Below, piece after piece: positions 51,447 to 59,600 of a DNA stretch of 64,000 nt. Within the stretch, counting starts at the first letter, position 1, and every line of letters starts with the position of its first letter. A program made the position numbers and the translations under genes. A model generated the notes under the pieces. That model was not told the origin of the DNA. It ran no database searches and saw nothing but the letters and a program-made list of their open reading frames with translations. Source of the stretch: Streptomyces sp. HNM0575 (GTDB lineage: Bacteria > Actinomycetota > Actinomycetes > Streptomycetales > Streptomycetaceae); assembly GCF_012726265.1 (NCBI RefSeq), contig NZ_JAASAG010000015.1:52469-116468 (forward strand), read 5' to 3'.

Positions 51447-52469
51447 TCATCCCTTCCGCAGCGTGGTGAGTCCGTTGTCGATGAAGACCGGGACGAGGCC
51501 GCCTATCCGGTCGAAGCCCGGGCCGACGGTCTGCCCGAGCGTGTAGCGGTAGTGGATGCCCTCCAGGATCACCGCGAGCTTGAACCAGGCGAAGGCGGTG
51601 TACCAGTTGATACGGGAGACGTCCCGCCCCGAGCCCGCGGCGTAACGCTCGATCAGCTCGTCGGGCGAAGGATGCCCCGGCGCCTCCGCCGTCGAACTGA
51701 CGGGCGCGTCGGGGATGTTGAGCGGTTCGCTGTACATCACCAGCAGGCCCAGGTCGGTCAGCGGGTCGCCGAGCGTCGACATCTCCCAGTCGAGCACGGC
51801 GGCGATCCGGTCGCCGTCGTCCGCGAGCACGTTGTCGAGCCTGAAGTCGCCGTGCACTACGGCCGGTTCGGGCGAGACGGGCAGCTGCCGGCCCAGCGAG
51901 GCGTGCAGTTCGTCGATGCCGTCCAGCTCGCGGCTGCGGGAGGCGTCGAGTTGCTTGCCCCAGCGGCGCAACTGCCGCTCCAGGAAGCCCTCCGGGCGTC
52001 CGAAGTCTTGAAGGCCCACGCTTCCCGGGTCGACGGCGTGCAGCGCGACGAGCGTGTCCGGCAGCGCCAGCGTCAGCGCGCGGGTGCGTTCCGGGCCGAT
52101 CGCGGCGAGTTCGTCCGCGGTGCGGTACGGAACGCCCTCGACCTGCTCCATGACGTAGAAGGGCGCACCGAGCACGTCCTCGTCCTCGCACAGCAGGACC
52201 GTGCCGGGCACCGGCACGTCCGTGCCGCGCAGCGCGCTGATCACGCGGTACTCGCGCGCCATGTCGTGGGCCGTGGCCAGCACATGGCCCAGGGGCGGGC
52301 GCCGTACGACCCAGCGGCTCACGCCGTCGGTCACCCGGTACGTCAGGTTCGACCGGCCGCCCTGGATCACCTCGGCGCTCAGCGGCCCCCGCACCAGGCC
52401 GGGGCGCTCCCGGCCGAGATGTGCGGCGAGCCGCTCGGGATCGAGCCCGGGCGGATTCTCCTTGCTCAT
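51447..52469 (-). CDS. Phosphotransferase (APH-like) family, partner of the acyl-CoA dehydrogenase
   Basis: 340 residues with a kinase fold: nucleotide loop EVIQGGRSNLTYRV, the catalytic AVVHGDFRLDNVL (HGDxxxxN) and metal-binding VLDWEMSTLGDPLTDLG. These are the essential Brenner and DFG-equivalent residues. It resembles the kinase half of ACAD10/ACAD11 and LvaA. AAGGAGCG lies 8 bp before ATG 52469. A near-perfect palindrome about 190 bp upstream (52655) may be its operator. Confidence 0.9.
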   Translation of the reverse strand: MSKENPPGLDPERLAAHLGRERPGLVRGPLSAEVIQGGRSNLTYRVTDGVSRWVVRRPPLGHVLATAHDMAREYRVISALRGTDVPVPGTVLLCEDEDVLGAPFYVMEQVEGVPYRTADELAAIGPERTRALTLALPDTLVALHAVDPGSVGLQDFGRPEGFLERQLRRWGKQLDASRSRELDGIDELHASLGRQLPVSPEPAVVHGDFRLDNVLADDGDRIAAVLDWEMSTLGDPLTDLGLLVMYSEPLNIPDAPVSSTAEAPGHPSPDELIERYAAGSGRDVSRINWYTAFAWFKLAVILEGIHYRYTLGQTVGPGFDRIGGLVPVFIDNGLTTLRKG

Positions 52470-52503
52470 GCGTACGCGCTCCTTGGTGTGGGTCGGAGGG
52501 GCG

Positions 52504-52581
52504 GCGGATCGGTGACGGCGGCTGGACGGTGGCTGCGGATCGGTGACGGCGGCTGGACGGTGGCTGCGGATCGGTGACGGG
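52504..52581. repeat. 31-bp tandem repeat, 2.5 copies
   Basis: A 31-bp unit beginning GCGGATCGGTGACGGCGGCT starts at 52504, 52535 and 52566 (third copy partial). It lies in the leader region between the operator at 52655 and the phosphotransferase start. Confidence 0.95.
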
Positions 52582-52654
52582 ACGTGGCCGGAACGGCTTC
52601 GGGACGGGCCGGCGGGCAACGGGCGCCAGGGGCACGGGGCTTGCCCGCCCGATC

Positions 52655-52672
52655 ATGCCGACTAGTCGGTAT
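52655..52672. promoter_or_regulatory. Palindromic operator ATgCCGACTAGTCGGtAT
   Basis: The core CCGACTAGTCGG (52658-52669) is a perfect palindrome, extended to 18 bp with one mismatch. It is in the promoter region of the minus-strand phosphotransferase/acyl-CoA dehydrogenase operon and has the shape of a TetR operator. Related half-site at 41663. Confidence 0.85.
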
Positions 52673-52902
52673 GGCGTCTAGGGGTGGACGGACGCGGACC
52701 GCGCGGAAAGCCCCTCATGTGACGAGACCCACGCACGGAACGGTGCGCCGGGCCCGTCGTCGTACGGCGGAAGCGGGTCATCACGCGTGACACGCGGCCG
52801 GTCCGCCGCCGTTCATCTGCTCCATCTCTCCCCATACCGCCGGGATTTCGAGCGGGTCGCCGGGAGGGCGCCCGAAGCCTGTCAGTGCGTACTGCCCCGC
52901 GG
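52673..52902. other. Intergenic remainder, no supported gene
   Basis: About 230 bp (433 bp together with the operator and repeat) between the phosphotransferase and the gluconokinase stop. No gene or motif recognised. Confidence 0.45.
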
Positions 52903-53433
52903 CTACGGCGCGAGAACGGCCAGTGCCCTTTCCGTGACCTCTGCCGGGGTGCCGCCGACGGGGATCACCGCGCCGTGCTCACCGGGTTCGAGGGGTTCGA
53001 GGGTCGCGAACTGCGAGCGCAGCAGCGAACGCGGCATGAAGTGCCCCTTGCGGCCCTCCAGCCGCTGCGCGATCAGCTCCTCGGAGCCGTCCAGATGGAG
53101 AAAGAACATCCGCGCACCGCTGGCGCGCAGCCGGTCGCGGTAACGCCGGCGCAGCGCCGAACAGCTGACCACGCCGCCGCGTCCGGTGTGGTCGGCCAGC
53201 CAGCGGGCGATGGCGTCGAGCCAGGGGCGCCGGTCCTCGTCGTCCAGCGGCGTACCGGCCGCCATCTTCCGTATGTTCGCGGGCGGATGGAACGAGTCCG
53301 CCTCGGCATATGGCACCTCCAGGCGCTCCGCGAGCAGTTCGCCCACGGTGGACTTGCCCGAGCCGGAGACCCCCATCACCACGACGAGCGGCCCGGGTCT
53401 GCCGGCGGGGCCCCGGTCCTCTTCCTCACTCAC
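52903..53433 (-). CDS. Gluconokinase
   Basis: 176 residues, normal for thermoresistant-type gluconokinases (GntK/IdnK). P-loop GVSGSGKS (about 20-27), the EADSFHPPANIRKMAAGTPLDDEDRRPWLDAI block and SCSALRRRYRDRLR are diagnostic. It phosphorylates gluconate to 6-phosphogluconate. GTG 53433 overlaps the stop of the DUF202 gene by GTGA; the preceding GTG (53436) is equally possible. A functional link to the two DUF202 membrane proteins is unclear. Confidence 0.93.
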   Translation of the reverse strand: MSEEEDRGPAGRPGPLVVVMGVSGSGKSTVGELLAERLEVPYAEADSFHPPANIRKMAAGTPLDDEDRRPWLDAIARWLADHTGRGGVVSCSALRRRYRDRLRASGARMFFLHLDGSEELIAQRLEGRKGHFMPRSLLRSQFATLEPLEPGEHGAVIPVGGTPAEVTERALAVLAP

Positions 53434-53768
53434 CACAGCAGCACCACTCCAACCGTCGTCACCGCCAGTGTGCACAGCACCGCGGTGACCACGGCCGCGG
53501 GCCCCATGACCGCCGGGCGGTCCGCCTCCATGGCCGCGATGCGCCGGTGGGCCAGCACCAGGAAGGCGAGCCACGCCAGTACGCCCGTCGCCGCTGCCGC
53601 GGCCTCCGTCGCGGATGCGCCGCCGCTGCCGTACAGCGCCGCCCGTACGCCGAGGGCCACCGCGACGGCGAAGGTGAGGGTGGTACGGCGCCAGGCGAAC
53701 CGTGTGCGCTCCGGCTGGGCCGCCGGGTCGCCGGTGCGCGTCTCCGTCCGGTCGCCGCCTCCGCTCAC
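53430..53768 (-). CDS. DUF202 family membrane protein (short)
   Basis: 112 residues with three membrane segments and the DUF202 start PERTRFAWRRTTLTFAVAVALGVRAALYG. GTG 53768 overlaps the upstream stop by GTGA and its own stop overlaps the gluconokinase start. Function of the family is not established; it is a small integral membrane protein. Confidence 0.85.
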   Translation of the reverse strand: MSGGGDRTETRTGDPAAQPERTRFAWRRTTLTFAVAVALGVRAALYGSGGASATEAAAAATGVLAWLAFLVLAHRRIAAMEADRPAVMGPAAVVTAVLCTLAVTTVGVVLLW

Positions 53769-54160
53769 CGGCCGCCTCTCAGCACCACCGCGACCAGCAC
53801 CAGCAGCGCGGCCACCGCGGTCGCGGTCGCCAGCAGCACGGGGAAGCGGGAGACGGGCAGGTCCTCGCCGCGCCGCATCGCCCGCTCGCAGCGCATCCAG
53901 TGGTTCACGGCGCGGAAGGCGCACGCCGCCGCGCAGGCCAGCACAGCCACGGAGATCGTCGTGCGTACGCCCCAGCTCAGGCCCGTCAGGAACTGGTCCA
54001 CGGCGATGCCGCCCGCGACGAGTGCCAGCGCGGTGCGGATCCACGCGAGGAAGGTGCGCTCGTTGGCGAGCGAGAAGCGGTAGTCGGGCGTGCTGCCCTC
54101 GGCACGCAGCTCCCGCGGTGCGAACCACAGCCGGAGAGTCGCCCTGAGCCGGTCGATCAT
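53765..54160 (-). CDS. YidH/DUF202 family membrane protein
   Basis: 131 residues with the YidH signature RFSLANERTFLAWIRTALALVAGGIAVDQFL and two further membrane segments. First gene of a three-gene set (YidH, DUF202, gluconokinase) joined by 4-bp overlaps; paired YidH/DUF202 proteins are common. ATG 54160; ribosome site weak. Confidence 0.9.
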   Translation of the reverse strand: MIDRLRATLRLWFAPRELRAEGSTPDYRFSLANERTFLAWIRTALALVAGGIAVDQFLTGLSWGVRTTISVAVLACAAACAFRAVNHWMRCERAMRRGEDLPVSRFPVLLATATAVAALLVLVAVVLRGGR

Positions 54161-54325
54161 GCCGACGAGCCTACGGGCCCGTCTCCGCTGTGCCTGCCCC
54201 ATCCCACCGCCCGGAGGGGACGCTTCCCCCGCGCCCGGACCAGGCCCGGACCGCGCCCCGACCATGCCCGCACCCGCGCCGCCCGCACCCGCGCTGCCCG
54301 CACCCGCCCGCTGCCGCCCAGCGCC

Positions 54326-54877
54326 TCAGCCCCGTTCCCCGTTGCCGTCCCCGTGCCCGTGCCACGCGCGCAGGCGCCGGTGGCACTCCAGGCCGTCCGG
54401 GACCACCTCCCACCCGGGCAGCCGCAGCCGTCGCTCCAGCTCCGCCTCGGGAAGGAAGTCCCACCAGTCGATCTCCTCGGGCTGCGGCGACACGGGCAGC
54501 TCGCAGACCAGCTCGTAGACGCGCACGAACCAGGTGTGGCGCGGAGATTCGTAGAGGAACGTGAACCGCGGCTCGGGCGACGGGAGCCCGCGCACGCCCA
54601 GCTCCTCCCCGGCCTCGCGCAGCGCGCACTCGTCATAGCTCTCGCCCGCGCCGACGACGCCGCCGACCACCACGTCGTACATCGACGGGAAGACCAGCTT
54701 CTGCGGCGTGCGGCGGTGGACGAAGACGCGGCCCAGCGGATCGCGCACCTGCACGGAGGCGCAGCGGTGGCGCAGCCGCCGCGCCGTCGCCTCTCCGCGC
54801 AGGGCCCGGCCGACCACGCGGTCGTCCTCGTCGACGATGTCGAGCAACTCCTGCGCCGAGCGCGGCTCTTCGGTCAT
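54326..54877 (-). CDS. NUDIX hydrolase
   Basis: 183 residues. The Nudix box G-x5-E-x7-REAGEELGV is complete (GVVGAGESYDECALREAGEELGV, about 73-95) and the flanks (LLDIVDEDDRVVGRALRGEA; RRTPQKLVFPSMYDVVVGG) match the YfcD/isopentenyl-diphosphate isomerase-like group. It cleaves a nucleoside-diphosphate-linked or similar compound. GAGGAAG precedes ATG 54877. The C-terminal tail HGHGDGNGERG is low complexity. Confidence 0.92.
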   Translation of the reverse strand: MTEEPRSAQELLDIVDEDDRVVGRALRGEATARRLRHRCASVQVRDPLGRVFVHRRTPQKLVFPSMYDVVVGGVVGAGESYDECALREAGEELGVRGLPSPEPRFTFLYESPRHTWFVRVYELVCELPVSPQPEEIDWWDFLPEAELERRLRLPGWEVVPDGLECHRRLRAWHGHGDGNGERG

Positions 54878-55039
54878 CGGATCTTCCTCATGCGGCTCAT
54901 TCCACCACCGGCCCTGGGGTGCCGCGTACATCCGAGGGGGTCTACTCTCCCGTCACCGGATCCTCCGGGTGGACTGGACGGCCGGGCTGGACGACCGGGA
55001 GCGGACCCGGACGTGGCGGACGTGGAACAGGTGGGGCGC

Positions 55040-56695
55040 ATGGCGTACGACGCCGATGTCATCGTGATCGGAGCAGGACTCGCCGGGCTCGCGGCGACGG
55101 CCGAACTGGCCGACGCGGGACGGAAGGTGATCCTTCTCGAACAGGAGCCGGAGCAGTCGATGGGCGGCCAGGCCCACTGGTCCTTCGGCGGCCTGTTCTT
55201 CGTCGACTCGCCGGAGCAGCGCCGCATGCGCATCCGCGACAGCCGCGAACTCGCCTGGCAGGACTGGCTCGGCACCGCCGGCTTCGACCGCGAGGAGGAC
55301 CACTGGCCGCGGCAGTGGGCCGAGGCGTACGTCGACTTCGCGGCGGGGGAGAAGCGGTCGTGGCTGCGACAGCAGGGCCTGAAGCTCTTCCCGGTCGTCG
55401 GGTGGGCCGAGCGCGGCGGCTACGGCGCGACCGGACACGGCAATTCGGTGCCGCGCTTCCACATCACGTGGGGTACGGGGCCGGGAATCGTCGAGCCCTT
55501 CGAGCGGCGGGTGCGCGCCGGGGTCGAGCGCGGCCGGGTCGAGCTGCGCTTCCGGCACCGGGTCACCGGCCTCGGGCGCAGCGCAGGCAGCGTCGACACC
55601 GTGCGCGGCGACGTGCTGGAGCCCAGCGACGCCGAGCGCGGCACCGCGAGCAGCCGCGACGTCGCCGACAGCTTCGAACTGCGGGCACAGGCGGTCGTCG
55701 TCACCTCCGGCGGCATCGGCGGCAACCACGAGCTCGTACGCGCCAACTGGCCGGAGCGGCTGGGCACTCCGCCCGCCCGCATGCTCTCCGGCGTCCCCGC
55801 GCACGTCGACGGCCTGATGCTCGGCGTCACCGAGCGGGCGGGCGGGCGCATCGTCAACCGCGACCGGATGTGGCACTACACCGAGGGCATCGAGAACTGG
55901 AACCCCATCTGGAACCTGCACGGCATCCGCATCCTGCCCGGCCCCTCGTCGCTGTGGCTGGACGCCACCGGCAAGCGGCTGCCCGTACCGCTCTACCCCG
56001 GCTTCGACACGCTCGGCACCCTCGACCACATCATGCACACCGGGCACGACTACACGTGGTTCGTGCTCAGCCAGAAGATCATCGAGAAGGAGTTCACGCT
56101 CTCCGGGTCCGAGCAGAACCCCGATCTGACGGGACGGGACGTACGGCAGCTGCTGGCCCGGGTGGGCTCGGGGGCGCCCGGTCCGGTGCAGGCGTTCATG
56201 GATCACGGCGTGGACTTCGTCATCGAGCGCGAACTCGGCGCCCTCGCACGGCGGATGAACGAGCTGACCGGCGACAAGCTCATCGACGAGGCCGGGCTGC
56301 GGCACGAGATCGAGGCCCGCGACCGGGAGATCCGCAACCCCTACACCAAGGACTCCCAGGTGACGGCGATCCGCGGTGCGCGCAAGTACCTCGGCGACAA
56401 GCTGATCCGCGTCGCGTCGCCGCACCGGCTGCTCGACCCGAAGGCCGGGCCGCTGATCGCCGTACGGCTCAACATCCTGACGCGCAAGTCGCTCGGCGGG
56501 CTGGAGACCGATCTGGATGCCCGGGTGCTGAGCGAGGGCGGCGAGCCGCTGCCGGGCGTGTACGCGGCGGGGGAGGCCGCGGGCTTCGGCGGCGGCGGCG
56601 TGCACGGATACCGGTCGCTGGAGGGGACGTTCCTCGGCGGCTGCATCTTCTCGGGCCGTACGGCGGGCAGGGCGGCGGCGAAGGCGCTGGGGTAG
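55040..56695 (+). CDS. FAD-dependent dehydrogenase (flavocytochrome/ketosteroid dehydrogenase type)
   Basis: 551 residues. FAD-binding VIVIGAGLAGLAATAELADAGRKVILLEQ at the N terminus, GGIGGNHELVRANWP in the middle and the C-terminal GVYAAGEAAGFGGGGVHGYRSLEGTFLGGCIFSGRTAG. It belongs to the FAD-binding dehydrogenase group with KsdD/succinate dehydrogenase flavoprotein-like fold, cytoplasmic. AGGTGGGG precedes ATG 55040. The substrate is unknown; stands alone between two minus-strand genes. Confidence 0.9.
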   Translation: MAYDADVIVIGAGLAGLAATAELADAGRKVILLEQEPEQSMGGQAHWSFGGLFFVDSPEQRRMRIRDSRELAWQDWLGTAGFDREEDHWPRQWAEAYVDFAAGEKRSWLRQQGLKLFPVVGWAERGGYGATGHGNSVPRFHITWGTGPGIVEPFERRVRAGVERGRVELRFRHRVTGLGRSAGSVDTVRGDVLEPSDAERGTASSRDVADSFELRAQAVVVTSGGIGGNHELVRANWPERLGTPPARMLSGVPAHVDGLMLGVTERAGGRIVNRDRMWHYTEGIENWNPIWNLHGIRILPGPSSLWLDATGKRLPVPLYPGFDTLGTLDHIMHTGHDYTWFVLSQKIIEKEFTLSGSEQNPDLTGRDVRQLLARVGSGAPGPVQAFMDHGVDFVIERELGALARRMNELTGDKLIDEAGLRHEIEARDREIRNPYTKDSQVTAIRGARKYLGDKLIRVASPHRLLDPKAGPLIAVRLNILTRKSLGGLETDLDARVLSEGGEPLPGVYAAGEAAGFGGGGVHGYRSLEGTFLGGCIFSGRTAGRAAAKALG

Positions 56696-56704
56696 CGGGT
56701 CACT

Positions 56705-56754
56705 TGCGGGGTGTGCGGGGTGTGCGGGGTGTGCGGGGTCTGCGGTGTGCGGGG
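56705..56754. repeat. 9-bp tandem repeat TGCGGGGTG
   Basis: Four near-perfect copies from 56705 plus degenerate ones up to 56754, directly after the FAD dehydrogenase stop. Confidence 0.9.
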
Positions 56755-56811
56755 GCGCCGGCGTGGGGTGCTGACGCCGGTGCCGGTGCCCGTGCCGGAG
56801 GTGACGGGCGG

Positions 56812-57657
56812 TCAGCGCCCGGGTCGGCCTCCGTCCGCCGACTCCCGCCCGGCGCCCGCCTGTTCGTCCGCGGCGAGGCGTGCCAGCAGGTCGCGGCTGG
56901 CGCCCGACACCGCGGGGACGACGCCGAGTTCGTCCAGCATCTCCGCCGCCGCTGCCATCTCCGCCCGGCGGCGCACGGCATGGCGCCGGGTGCCGTCGAC
57001 CAGGCGGTCCACGGTGGAGGCGTCGGCGCGGGCGAGTTCGCCGGTGATGTTCTCCCGCAGCCAGTCCTCGCACCCCGCGGCACGGCCCGCTTCGAGCGCT
57101 TCGACGACGGCCGCGGCCAGTCCCTTGAAGAACACGCTGCGCACCAGCTTCCGTTCGGCGGCCGTGCCCGCGTCCCCCTCGACGGTGTCCACCGACGCCC
57201 CGAGCGGCGTGAGGAGTTGTGCCGTGCGCTCGGCCCCCGGCCCGCAGGCGAGCATCGGCACGCTCAGGCCGCGGCCCGGCACCGGAGCCATCACGGCGAT
57301 GTCGGCGAACGACACCCCGTGCTCGGCGGCCGTCGCCGCGAGGGCCCGTTTCGCGCCGGGGGAGGCGGTGTTGAGGTCGGCCCACACCGCGCCGGGCTCG
57401 ACGGAGGCGACCGCGGCCCGCAGCGCGTCGTGCGCGGCCGAGGCGCTGTTGACGCTGAGCACGAGTGCTGCGCCCGCCGCCGCTTCCGCCTCGCTGCCGG
57501 TGCGGGTCACGCCTTCGGGTACGGGCACGGGCGCCGGATCGTAGCCCCGTACGACCGCTCCCGCACGGGCCAGACCGGCGGAGATCGCACCGCCCGCCTC
57601 ACCGAGACCGAGGACCGCGACGACGGGACCGGAAGCTGTTCCAGAGGCAGAGGCCAT
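56812..57657 (-). CDS. 6-phosphogluconate dehydrogenase-like NAD(P) oxidoreductase (DUF1932 type)
   Basis: 281 residues. Rossmann motif VLGLGEAGGAISAGLARAG (about 14-32), ADLNTASPGAKRALA and IAVMAPVPG are of the beta-hydroxyacid dehydrogenase superfamily; the C-terminal helical part corresponds to DUF1932. It probably oxidises or reduces a hydroxy/oxo acid. It is divergent from a GntR regulator, and an ATTGTTGACAAT operator lies between them, so it should be coregulated with the downstream catabolic operon. Confidence 0.87.
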   Translation of the reverse strand: MASASGTASGPVVAVLGLGEAGGAISAGLARAGAVVRGYDPAPVPVPEGVTRTGSEAEAAAGAALVLSVNSASAAHDALRAAVASVEPGAVWADLNTASPGAKRALAATAAEHGVSFADIAVMAPVPGRGLSVPMLACGPGAERTAQLLTPLGASVDTVEGDAGTAAERKLVRSVFFKGLAAAVVEALEAGRAAGCEDWLRENITGELARADASTVDRLVDGTRRHAVRRRAEMAAAAEMLDELGVVPAVSGASRDLLARLAADEQAGAGRESADGGRPGR

Positions 57658-57681
57658 GCCGTTAGGCTAAGCTCGACCAAA

Positions 57682-57693
57682 ATTGTTGACAAT
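57682..57693. promoter_or_regulatory. GntR operator 1 (ATTGTTGACAAT)
   Basis: Palindrome ATTGT-TG-ACAAT in the 76-bp divergent gap between the dehydrogenase and gntR. AT-rich in an otherwise GC-rich context. Same core as the site at 58565. Confidence 0.88.
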
Positions 57694-57733
57694 ATCGGTG
57701 TGCATCTGTGGGGCGAGAGGAACCGGAGCGGAC

Positions 57734-58402
57734 GTGGCAGAGGACGGCGGGCGGAACGGGCAGGTGCCCCTGGTGGAGGCGATTCGTGAGGCGATCATCC
57801 GCGGCGAGTTCGTGCCCAACCAGCGGCTCGTCGAGGCCGATCTGTCCACCCAGTTCGACGCCAGCCGGGCCAGTGTGCGGGCGGCGCTGCTGGAGCTGAC
57901 CAACGAAGGCCTCGTCGAGCGGATACAGAACAGGGGCGCCCGCGTGCGCGCCGTCTCCCTCGACGAGGCGGTCGAGATCTCCGAGGTCCGCATGGTGCTG
58001 GAGGGGTTGTGCGCGGCGAAGGCGGCCCAGTCCGTCACGGCCGAGGAGATCAGCGAACTCCGGTCGATCGGCGCCTCGATGCGCGAGGCCGTCGACGACC
58101 GCGACGTGCTCGGCTACTCCTCGCTCAACCAGCAACTCCACAGGCGCGTACGGGAGATCGGCGGCCAGCGGACCGCGTCCCGGCTGCTGGAGCGGCTGCG
58201 CGGGCAGAGCGTGCGCCACCAGTTCCGGCTGGCGATGCATCCGGGGCGGCCGTCGGTCTCGCTGCCGGAGCATCTCGCGATCATCGACGGGATCTGTACG
58301 CACGACGCGGACGCGGCGGAGGCGGCCGCACGCGCGCATCTGCGCAGCGTGATCGAGGCGTTGAAGGAGGTCGGCGGGGCAGGGCTCCCGCCCGGAGGCT
58401 GA
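57734..58402 (+). CDS. GntR-family regulator, FCD (FadR/VanR-like) type
   Basis: 222 residues. Winged helix about 15-75 (LVEAIREAIIRGEFVPNQRLVEADLSTQFDASRASVRAALLELTNEGLVERIQNRGARV) and an FCD ligand domain (EISEVRMVLEGLCAAKAAQSV ... LNQQLHRRVREIGGQ ... EHLAIIDGICTHDADAAEAAARAHLRSVI) whose histidines bind a metal and a carboxylic acid. GTG 57734 follows GGAG. Matching operators precede its own gene and the operon at 58635, so it should be a local repressor released by a pathway acid. Confidence 0.93.
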   Translation: MAEDGGRNGQVPLVEAIREAIIRGEFVPNQRLVEADLSTQFDASRASVRAALLELTNEGLVERIQNRGARVRAVSLDEAVEISEVRMVLEGLCAAKAAQSVTAEEISELRSIGASMREAVDDRDVLGYSSLNQQLHRRVREIGGQRTASRLLERLRGQSVRHQFRLAMHPGRPSVSLPEHLAIIDGICTHDADAAEAAARAHLRSVIEALKEVGGAGLPPGG

Positions 58403-58564
58403 CACCCGGGCCTCCTGCCTCTCGGGCCTCCCGCCACCTGCGCCTCCCGCCTCCCGGGCCTCCCGCGTGGTCCGGAATCCGGCCCGCCGTCCGCACCGCA
58501 TCTCCGGAGTCCGTTCTCCTCCCGGCGCCTTTCCCTTCACCTCCCTCTTGACCGCTGTAGCCAA

Positions 58565-58578
58565 GATTGTTAACAATC
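58565..58578. promoter_or_regulatory. GntR operator 2 (GATTGTTAACAATC)
   Basis: Perfect 14-bp palindrome 56 bp before the DUF6282 start; a weaker ATTG-N6-CAAT lies at 58588-58601. Shares ATTGTTnACAAT with operator 1. Confidence 0.92.
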
Positions 58579-58634
58579 TGAGCGGAGATTGTGGCTGCAA
58601 TAGGGCCGAGTGCCGAGGGCCGTGAAGGAGAGAG

Positions 58635-59600
58635 ATGACGGACCATCCCCAGCCGTCCGACCGTGCGAGAGAGCTGGTGCGCGGCGCGTACGACGTGCAC
58701 ATCCACGTGGCGCCGGACGTGATGCGCCGCCGCATCGACGACGTGACGCTCGCCGAGCGCTTCGCCGCCGTGGGCCTCGCCGGTTTCGTGCTGAAGTCGC
58801 ACTACGCGCCCACCGCCGAGCGTGCCGCCGTCGTACGCCGCGCCGAGCCCGGAGCCACGGCTCTCGGCGCCATCACCCTCAACGCCTCCGTCGGCGGCCT
58901 CAACCCCATCGCCGTCGAGATCGCCGGCCGCGGCGGGGCGAAGTTCGTCTGGCTGCCCACCGTCGACAGCGCCAACCAGCGCCAGTGCCACGCCCGCGAA
59001 CCCGAGGGCGCCACCCCTCCGATGTGGGCCAAGCTCCAGGACGACCTGCGCGCCGACGGCATGGCGGCCGACCCCGTCGACGTCCTCACGCCCGAGGGCG
59101 AGGTCGTACCCGCGGCCCGCCAGGTCTTCCGCCTGATCGCCCGGCACAAGATGGTGCTCGCGACCGGCCACCTGCACGCCGACGAGATCGCGGTCGTCGT
59201 CGAGGCCGCCGCGGAGGAGGGCGTCGAGCGGATGGTCGTCACGCACCCCGAGTTCACCTCGCAGCGCGTCGCCATCGACCGCCAGCGCGAACTCGCCTCC
59301 CACGGCGCCCTGTTGGAGCGGTGCTTCACCACTCCGTACACCGGCAAGGTCGAGTGGGAGACCTGGTACCGCGCCATCCGCGAGACCGGCCCCGAGAACT
59401 CGGTGATCTCCAGCGACCTCGGCCAGCCCTTCAACCCGCCCGTCGAGGACGGCCTGGCCATCTGCGCCGACCGCCTCCTGGCCGAGGGCTTCGACGAGAC
59501 GGCCGTACGCACCATGACGGTGCACAACAGCCGCTGGCTCGTCGGCGCCGAGCCCCTCGCCGACGCTCCCGCCCGGCACCGTAAGGAGAGCCTCGTATGA
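58635..59600 (+). CDS. DUF6282 amidohydrolase-like protein
   Basis: 321 residues. Metal-binding features of the amidohydrolase/PHP type are visible: His22-x-His24 (YDVHIHVAPD), LKSHYAPT, LATGHLHADE, VVTHPEF and SSDLGQPFNPP. The reaction is not established for this family. Position before a GalB-type hydratase and an RraA-fold aldolase suggests a hydrolytic step that yields the hydratase substrate, for example lactone opening as done by LigI, an amidohydrolase relative. GGAGAG precedes ATG; its stop overlaps the next start by ATGA. Confidence 0.85.
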   Translation: MTDHPQPSDRARELVRGAYDVHIHVAPDVMRRRIDDVTLAERFAAVGLAGFVLKSHYAPTAERAAVVRRAEPGATALGAITLNASVGGLNPIAVEIAGRGGAKFVWLPTVDSANQRQCHAREPEGATPPMWAKLQDDLRADGMAADPVDVLTPEGEVVPAARQVFRLIARHKMVLATGHLHADEIAVVVEAAAEEGVERMVVTHPEFTSQRVAIDRQRELASHGALLERCFTTPYTGKVEWETWYRAIRETGPENSVISSDLGQPFNPPVEDGLAICADRLLAEGFDETAVRTMTVHNSRWLVGAEPLADAPARHRKESLV

